DNA from: Peptococcaceae bacterium
GTDB taxonomy: Bacteria; Bacillota; Peptococcia; DRI-13; UBA5745
Direction: 5' to 3'
DNA: 16,885 bases
Assembly (NCBI GenBank): GCA_031264885.1
Contig: JAISDM010000036.1
Coordinates: 1-16,885 of the forward strand
Below, in pieces: positions 14,332 through 16,885 of this stretch (its first letter is position 1; every line of letters starts with the position of its first letter). The notes beneath the pieces were generated by a model that did no database searches, was not told the DNA's origin, and worked only from the letters and a program-made list of their open reading frames with translations. The position numbers were made by a program, and so were the translations under genes.

Positions 14332-14481
14332 ATGCGAGTGAACATAATTCTGGCTTGCACCGAATGCAAGCAGCGCAATTATACCTCAAGCAAAAACAAA
14401 AAGACCCATGCTGACCGGTTGGAAATGAAGAAATACTGTAAATTTTGCAGAACACATACCGTACACAGAGAAACCAGATAA
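14332..14481 (+). CDS. rpmG: 50S ribosomal protein L33 (zinc-binding type)
   Basis: A 49-residue protein beginning MRVNIILACTECKQRNY. The two Cys pairs (CTEC at 9-12 and CKFC at 36-39) show the zinc-binding paralogue. KKYCKFCRTHTVHRETR is the typical L33 end. AAGGAGG at 14318-14324 gives an ideal ribosome-binding site. Its place directly before secE is the standard bacterial order. No tRNA-Trp gene, sometimes found in this gap, is present. Confidence 0.97.
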   Translation: MRVNIILACTECKQRNYTSSKNKKTHADRLEMKKYCKFCRTHTVHRETR

Positions 14482-14495
14482 TGACAGCGCCCCCG

Positions 14496-14523
14496 CGTCA
14501 TTCCGGGTCAGGCCCGAATGACG
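14496..14523. repeat. REP-like hairpin between rpmG and secE
   Basis: CGTCATTCCGGG (14496-14507) pairs with CCCGAATGACG (14513-14523) around TCAGG, with one bulged C. No T-run follows, so it is more likely an mRNA-stabilising or dispersed repeat than a terminator. Confidence 0.7.
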
Positions 14524-14586
14524 GATGTGAGCTGTAACACGGGATGATCTGTGGAATCCGGCAGTTGAGCGTAAGGATGTGTAAAA

Positions 14587-14802
14587 ATGGCGACGGCAAA
14601 GGCGGAGAAGGTTCGCTTGGTTGAACGCGTGAAGAAACGCTTCAGAGGCGTGACCCAGGAAATGAAAAAAGTTCATTGGCCTACCAGGCGTGAATTGATG
14701 GTCTATACGGCAGTGGTGCTGGTTACCTGCGCCCTGGTCGGTTCTTTTATCTGGATTGTGGATTTTGGGGTAAGCAGTTTGATGACCCTGATGATTAAGT
14801 AA
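14587..14802 (+). CDS. secE: Preprotein translocase subunit SecE
   Basis: A 71-residue, single-span membrane protein of the SecYEG channel. The amphipathic N-terminal half carries the SecE signature EMKKVHWPTRRE (25-36), followed by one transmembrane helix at about 38-60 (VYTAVVLVTCALVGSFIWIV). Length and architecture match the short Gram-positive form. An AAGGATG lies upstream of the ATG. It precedes nusG, as in most bacteria. Confidence 0.97.
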   Translation: MATAKAEKVRLVERVKKRFRGVTQEMKKVHWPTRRELMVYTAVVLVTCALVGSFIWIVDFGVSSLMTLMIK

Positions 14803-14840
14803 TCAGGCGGTGTATCCGAAGGGAGGAGGAGCTTGCAGGT

Positions 14841-14918
14841 ATGGCGGCGGCGGCCCCATCAATAGCTCCGCGATATGGAAAAAAATTGGTATGTGATCCA
14901 TACGTATTCAGGGTATGA
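14841..14918 (+). other. Short overlapping reading frame upstream of nusG (possible leader peptide)
   Basis: An ATG at 14841 has a strong Shine-Dalgarno region (GGGAGGAGGAG, 14821-14831) and opens a 25-codon frame, MAAAAPSIAPRYGKKLVCDP and onward, ending TGA 14916-14918. It is out of frame with nusG and overlaps its first 44 nt. The nusG ATG itself has no comparable ribosome-binding site. A run of seven A (14879-14885) lies in the overlap. The frame may be a coupling leader, an unused start, or a sign that nusG begins at 14841 with an indel in the sequence. Confidence 0.35.
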
Positions 14919-15402
14919 GAACAAAGTAAAAGCCAATCTGGAAAAACGCCTTGAATCTATGAATGTGGAAGACAAGATTTTTCGCATCCTTGTTCCCATG
15001 GAGGATGAAATCGAGTTTAAGGACGGGAAGCGTAAAATTACCAAGCGAAAGGTTTTTCCCGGGTATGTCCTGGTGGAGATGTTCATGACCGACGAATCCT
15101 GGTATGTGGTGCGAAATACGCCGGGCGTGACGGGCTTTGTGGGGACGGGGAGCAAACCTGTTCCGTTGAAGGAAGACGAAGTGCAGGCCATTCTGAAGCA
15201 TATGGGGCTGGATGAGGCGCGGCCGCGGCAGATGTACGAGCTGGGAGAGAACGTGCGGATCATCGGGGGGCCTTTTACGGCTTTGGACGCCATTATTCAG
15301 GAGATTCATCCGGAAAAAGGCAAGGTCAAAGCTTTGATAACCATGTTTGGACGCGAAACCATGGTGGAACTGGATTATCTGCAAGTGGAAAAATTAGGTT
15401 AA
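14875..15402 (+). CDS. nusG: Transcription termination/antitermination factor NusG
   Basis: A 175-residue NusG that binds RNA polymerase and modulates pausing, Rho action and coupling to translation. The NGN domain spans about 1-110 (NWYVIHTYSGYENKVKANLE, then KVFPGYVLVEM and VRNTPGVTGFVG). The KOW domain follows (about 122-152: ELGENVRIIGGPFTALDAI). The N-terminus at MEKNWYV fits the family well, but this ATG lacks a clear Shine-Dalgarno, and a better-placed ATG in another frame lies 34 nt upstream. It ends 14 nt before rplK. Confidence 0.96.
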   Translation: MEKNWYVIHTYSGYENKVKANLEKRLESMNVEDKIFRILVPMEDEIEFKDGKRKITKRKVFPGYVLVEMFMTDESWYVVRNTPGVTGFVGTGSKPVPLKEDEVQAILKHMGLDEARPRQMYELGENVRIIGGPFTALDAIIQEIHPEKGKVKALITMFGRETMVELDYLQVEKLG

Positions 15403-15416
15403 GGAGGTGTACTGTA

Positions 15417-15842
15417 ATGGCCAAAAAAGTCATCGGTTTTATTAAACTGCAATGCCCTGCCGGCAAAGCGAATCCGGCGCCTCCGGTCGGCCCCGCTCTG
15501 GGTCAGCACGGCGTCAATATTATGCAATTTTGCAAGGATTTCAACGAGCGTACCGCTAAACAGGCGGGCTTGGTTATTCCCGTCGAAATCAGCGTATACG
15601 CGGATCATTCCTTTACTTTTATTTGCAAGACCCCCCCGGCCGCCGTGCTGCTGAAAAAAGCGGCGGGGATCGAGAAGGCTTCCGGGGAGCCCAATAAGAA
15701 AAAAGTAGCGAAAGTGCCCGTAAGCAAGGTGAAAGAGATCGCCGAGACCAAAATGGAGGATCTCAACGCCGCGTCCGTTGAAGCCGCCATGAGAATGGTA
15801 GAAGGCACAGCCCGCAGCATGGGCATTGAAATCGTGGAATAA
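15417..15842 (+). CDS. rplK: 50S ribosomal protein L11
   Basis: A 141-residue protein of the ribosomal GTPase-associated centre. It has the family N-terminus (KLQCPAGKANPAPPVGPALG) with the proline-rich linker and the RNA-binding C-terminal domain (KVKEIAETKMEDLNAASVEA, then GTARSMGI). Length is standard. AAGGAGG precedes the start. It lies 22 nt before rplA in the usual L11-L1 pair. Confidence 0.98.
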   Translation: MAKKVIGFIKLQCPAGKANPAPPVGPALGQHGVNIMQFCKDFNERTAKQAGLVIPVEISVYADHSFTFICKTPPAAVLLKKAAGIEKASGEPNKKKVAKVPVSKVKEIAETKMEDLNAASVEAAMRMVEGTARSMGIEIVE

Positions 15843-15864
15843 GGCAGAAAGAAGGAATACTAAA

Positions 15865-16563
15865 ATGGCAAAACATGGGAAACGCTATGTTGAAGTCCAG
15901 CGCCAGATCGATAAAAACAGTTTATATGAGCCTGTTCAAGCCCTGGAGCTGGTCAAGAGCCTGGCAAAAGCCAAATTTGACGAGACCATTGATCTGGCTC
16001 TCAAATTAGGCGTGGATCCCCGGCACGCCGATCAGCAGGTTCGCGGGGCGGTGGTGCTGCCGCACGGCACGGGCAAGACCCGGACGGTTCTGGTGTTCGC
16101 CAAAGGCGATAAGGCCAAAGAAGCGGAAGAGGCGGGCGCGGACTTTGTGGGCGCCGAAGACATGGTGGAAAAAATCCAGAAAGAAAACAGGTTTGGATTT
16201 GACGTGGCCGTAGCCACGCCGGATATGATGGGCGTGGTCGGGAAATTGGGCAAGCTTCTGGGCCCCAAGGGGTTGATGCCTAATCCCAAGGTGGGCACCG
16301 TGACCATGGATGTGCAGCGCGCCATTCAGGAGATCAAAGCCGGTAAAGTGGAATACCGGGTGGACAAAACAGGGATCGTCCATGTGCATATCGGGAAAAT
16401 TTCTTTTGATCAGGAGAAAATAGAAGAGAATTACAGAACCATGATGGACGCGCTGATCAAGGCCAAGCCGTCGGGCGCCAAAGGCCAGTATATTCGCAGC
16501 GTGGCCGTGTCTTCGACGATGGGGCCGTCGGTGCGGATCAATCCGTTAAGAGCGGCGGAATGA
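15865..16563 (+). CDS. rplA: 50S ribosomal protein L1
   Basis: A 232-residue L1-stalk protein, which in many bacteria also represses its own operon. The signature LLGPKGLMPNPKVGTVT (131-147) is present, with the family start (KRYVEVQRQID) and end (SSTMGPSVRINP). The ATG at 15865, with GAAGGA upstream, gives the usual length; the frame remains open back into rplK, but that is not used. It ends immediately before a heptad repeat. Confidence 0.98.
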   Translation: MAKHGKRYVEVQRQIDKNSLYEPVQALELVKSLAKAKFDETIDLALKLGVDPRHADQQVRGAVVLPHGTGKTRTVLVFAKGDKAKEAEEAGADFVGAEDMVEKIQKENRFGFDVAVATPDMMGVVGKLGKLLGPKGLMPNPKVGTVTMDVQRAIQEIKAGKVEYRVDKTGIVHVHIGKISFDQEKIEENYRTMMDALIKAKPSGAKGQYIRSVAVSSTMGPSVRINPLRAAE

Positions 16564-16565
16564 GC

Positions 16566-16600
16566 AGTGGGTAGTGGGTAGTGGGTAGTGATTAGTAGGT
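16566..16600 (+). repeat. Heptanucleotide tandem repeat after rplA
   Basis: Three perfect AGTGGGT units (16566-16586) are followed by AGTGATT and AGTAGGT. GTTTATA is then directly repeated at 16602 and 16611. The tract starts three bases after the rplA stop and runs up to the -10-like box of the next transcription unit. Confidence 0.9.
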
Positions 16601-16619
16601 AGTTTATAAAGTTTATAAT
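16591..16619 (+). promoter_or_regulatory. Possible promoter for the rplJ leader
   Basis: TATAAT at 16614-16619 is a perfect -10 box, placed so that transcription would begin at the start of the L10 leader. No good -35 exists at 16-18 nt: the best matches fall in the degenerate end of the heptad repeat. It may be weak or unused. Confidence 0.35.
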
Positions 16620-16625
16620 TGAAGA

Positions 16626-16715
16626 GAATCCTCCGGCTGTAGACAACAGGCGCCCTTTTGCGGGGCATAATGGCTGTATGGCCGCCTGTCGAGGTTGGGC
16701 TTGTCTTATTATTGT
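16626..16715 (+). promoter_or_regulatory. Ribosomal protein L10 leader (autoregulatory mRNA element)
   Basis: GTAGACAACAGGCG at the 5' side pairs with CGCCTGTCGAGG at the 3' side: ACAGGCG (16646-16652) is the exact complement of CGCCTGT (16683-16689). The flanking GTAGAC and CGAGGTTGGGC match the conserved kink-turn region of L10 leaders upstream of rplJ-rplL in Firmicutes. The inner part (CCCTTTTGCGGGG, then CATAATGGCTGTATG) forms further small stems. Excess L10(L12)4 complex is known to bind such leaders and favour termination. The position after rplA is the expected one. Confidence 0.82.
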
Positions 16716-16728
16716 TATTTGATATGAC

Positions 16729-16753
16729 GCCCTCCATGTCTGCGAGGGTTTTT
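16729..16753 (+). terminator. Attenuator terminator of the L10 leader
   Basis: CCCTC (16730-16734) pairs with GAGGG (16744-16748) and is followed by TTTTT. The stem is short but sits right after the L10 leader, where the family carries its regulated terminator. Confidence 0.65.
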
Positions 16754-16885
16754 CTATACAAATTCGAATAAGGATTCGTTAAATAATAAGATGTGATAGT
16801 TTCACGCCGCAATTTCGTCGTCGGACAAGGCGGAGGAAGGAGGCATACCCGCAGTGGTATGGCGACTGACGACAACGCAGTCCGG
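16754..16885 (+). other. Structured non-coding stretch at the window end; rplJ start not yet reached
   Basis: No L10 start is visible in the 132 nt after the attenuator. From about 16804 the sequence turns GC-rich and repeat-like. It contains AAGGCGGAGGAAGGAGGC, an inverted pair CATACC/GGTATG around CGCAGT, and GTCGTCGGAC opposed by a later GACGAC and GTCCGG. An ATG at 16859 gives ATDDNAVR and is unlike L10. It may be a dispersed palindromic element inserted between leader and gene; the right half is cut off. Confidence 0.45.

Noticed and set aside
14482..14586. tRNA-Trp gene between rpmG and secE
   Set aside because: Sometimes found there, but no cloverleaf or CCA anticodon arm is visible; only a REP-like hairpin is present.

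Overview
This window looks like a chromosomal segment of an anaerobic, moderately GC-rich member of the Firmicutes (class Clostridia, perhaps Peptococcaceae-like). The grounds are a CodY regulator, which is confined to Firmicutes; the ribosomal order rpmG-secE-nusG-rplK-rplA followed by an L10-type leader; and a homocitrate-synthase-like protein that I read as the Re-type citrate synthase of strict anaerobes. The taxonomic placement is inference from content; no database was searched.

Layout. (1) Positions 1-4973, minus strand: a consensus sigma-A promoter (5030-5058) drives Re-citrate synthase, aconitase and isocitrate dehydrogenase. Together these form the oxidative half-TCA route from oxaloacetate and acetyl-CoA to 2-oxoglutarate and so to glutamate. 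A palindromic repeat follows, then a DtxR/MntR-family metalloregulator cut by the window edge. (2) Positions 5125-7376: an accessory insertion on the plus strand with more AT-rich intergenic DNA. It holds a 12-bp perfect inverted repeat, the 3' remnant of an XRE/Cro-C1 regulator, a 65-codon stub matching the N-terminus of PLD-nuclease/helicase proteins, and an intact Schlafen-AlbA_2/GHKL-ATPase protein. It reads as a decayed defence-type operon. (3) Positions 7390-10041, minus strand: an unrecognised double-zinc-ribbon protein and CTP synthase (pyrG), separated by a nested palindromic element. The CTP synthase has substitutions at glutaminase active-site positions, including the catalytic His replaced by Gln. 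(4) Positions 10283-13183, plus strand: a biotin-dependent carboxyltransferase subunit without a biotin domain, a NarL/FixJ response regulator and CodY. (5) Positions 13190-14238: a ComF-family phosphoribosyltransferase flanked by, and ending inside, copies of the same palindromic repeat. (6) Positions 14257-16885, plus strand: promoter, rpmG, secE, nusG, rplK, rplA, a heptad tandem repeat, an L10 leader with attenuator, and a further structured stretch where rplJ would be expected.

Functional themes. Central carbon and nitrogen supply (oxaloacetate handling, the citrate-to-2-oxoglutarate arm, CodY, glutamine-using CTP synthase) lies next to the translation and secretion core. The most notable non-genic feature is a family of MITE-like palindromes, whose arm begins CGGGCGGCAGAATGCC, present in whole or in part at five places. 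One copy supplies the last codons and stop of comF, and a related 49-nt segment sits directly upstream of two separate promoters.
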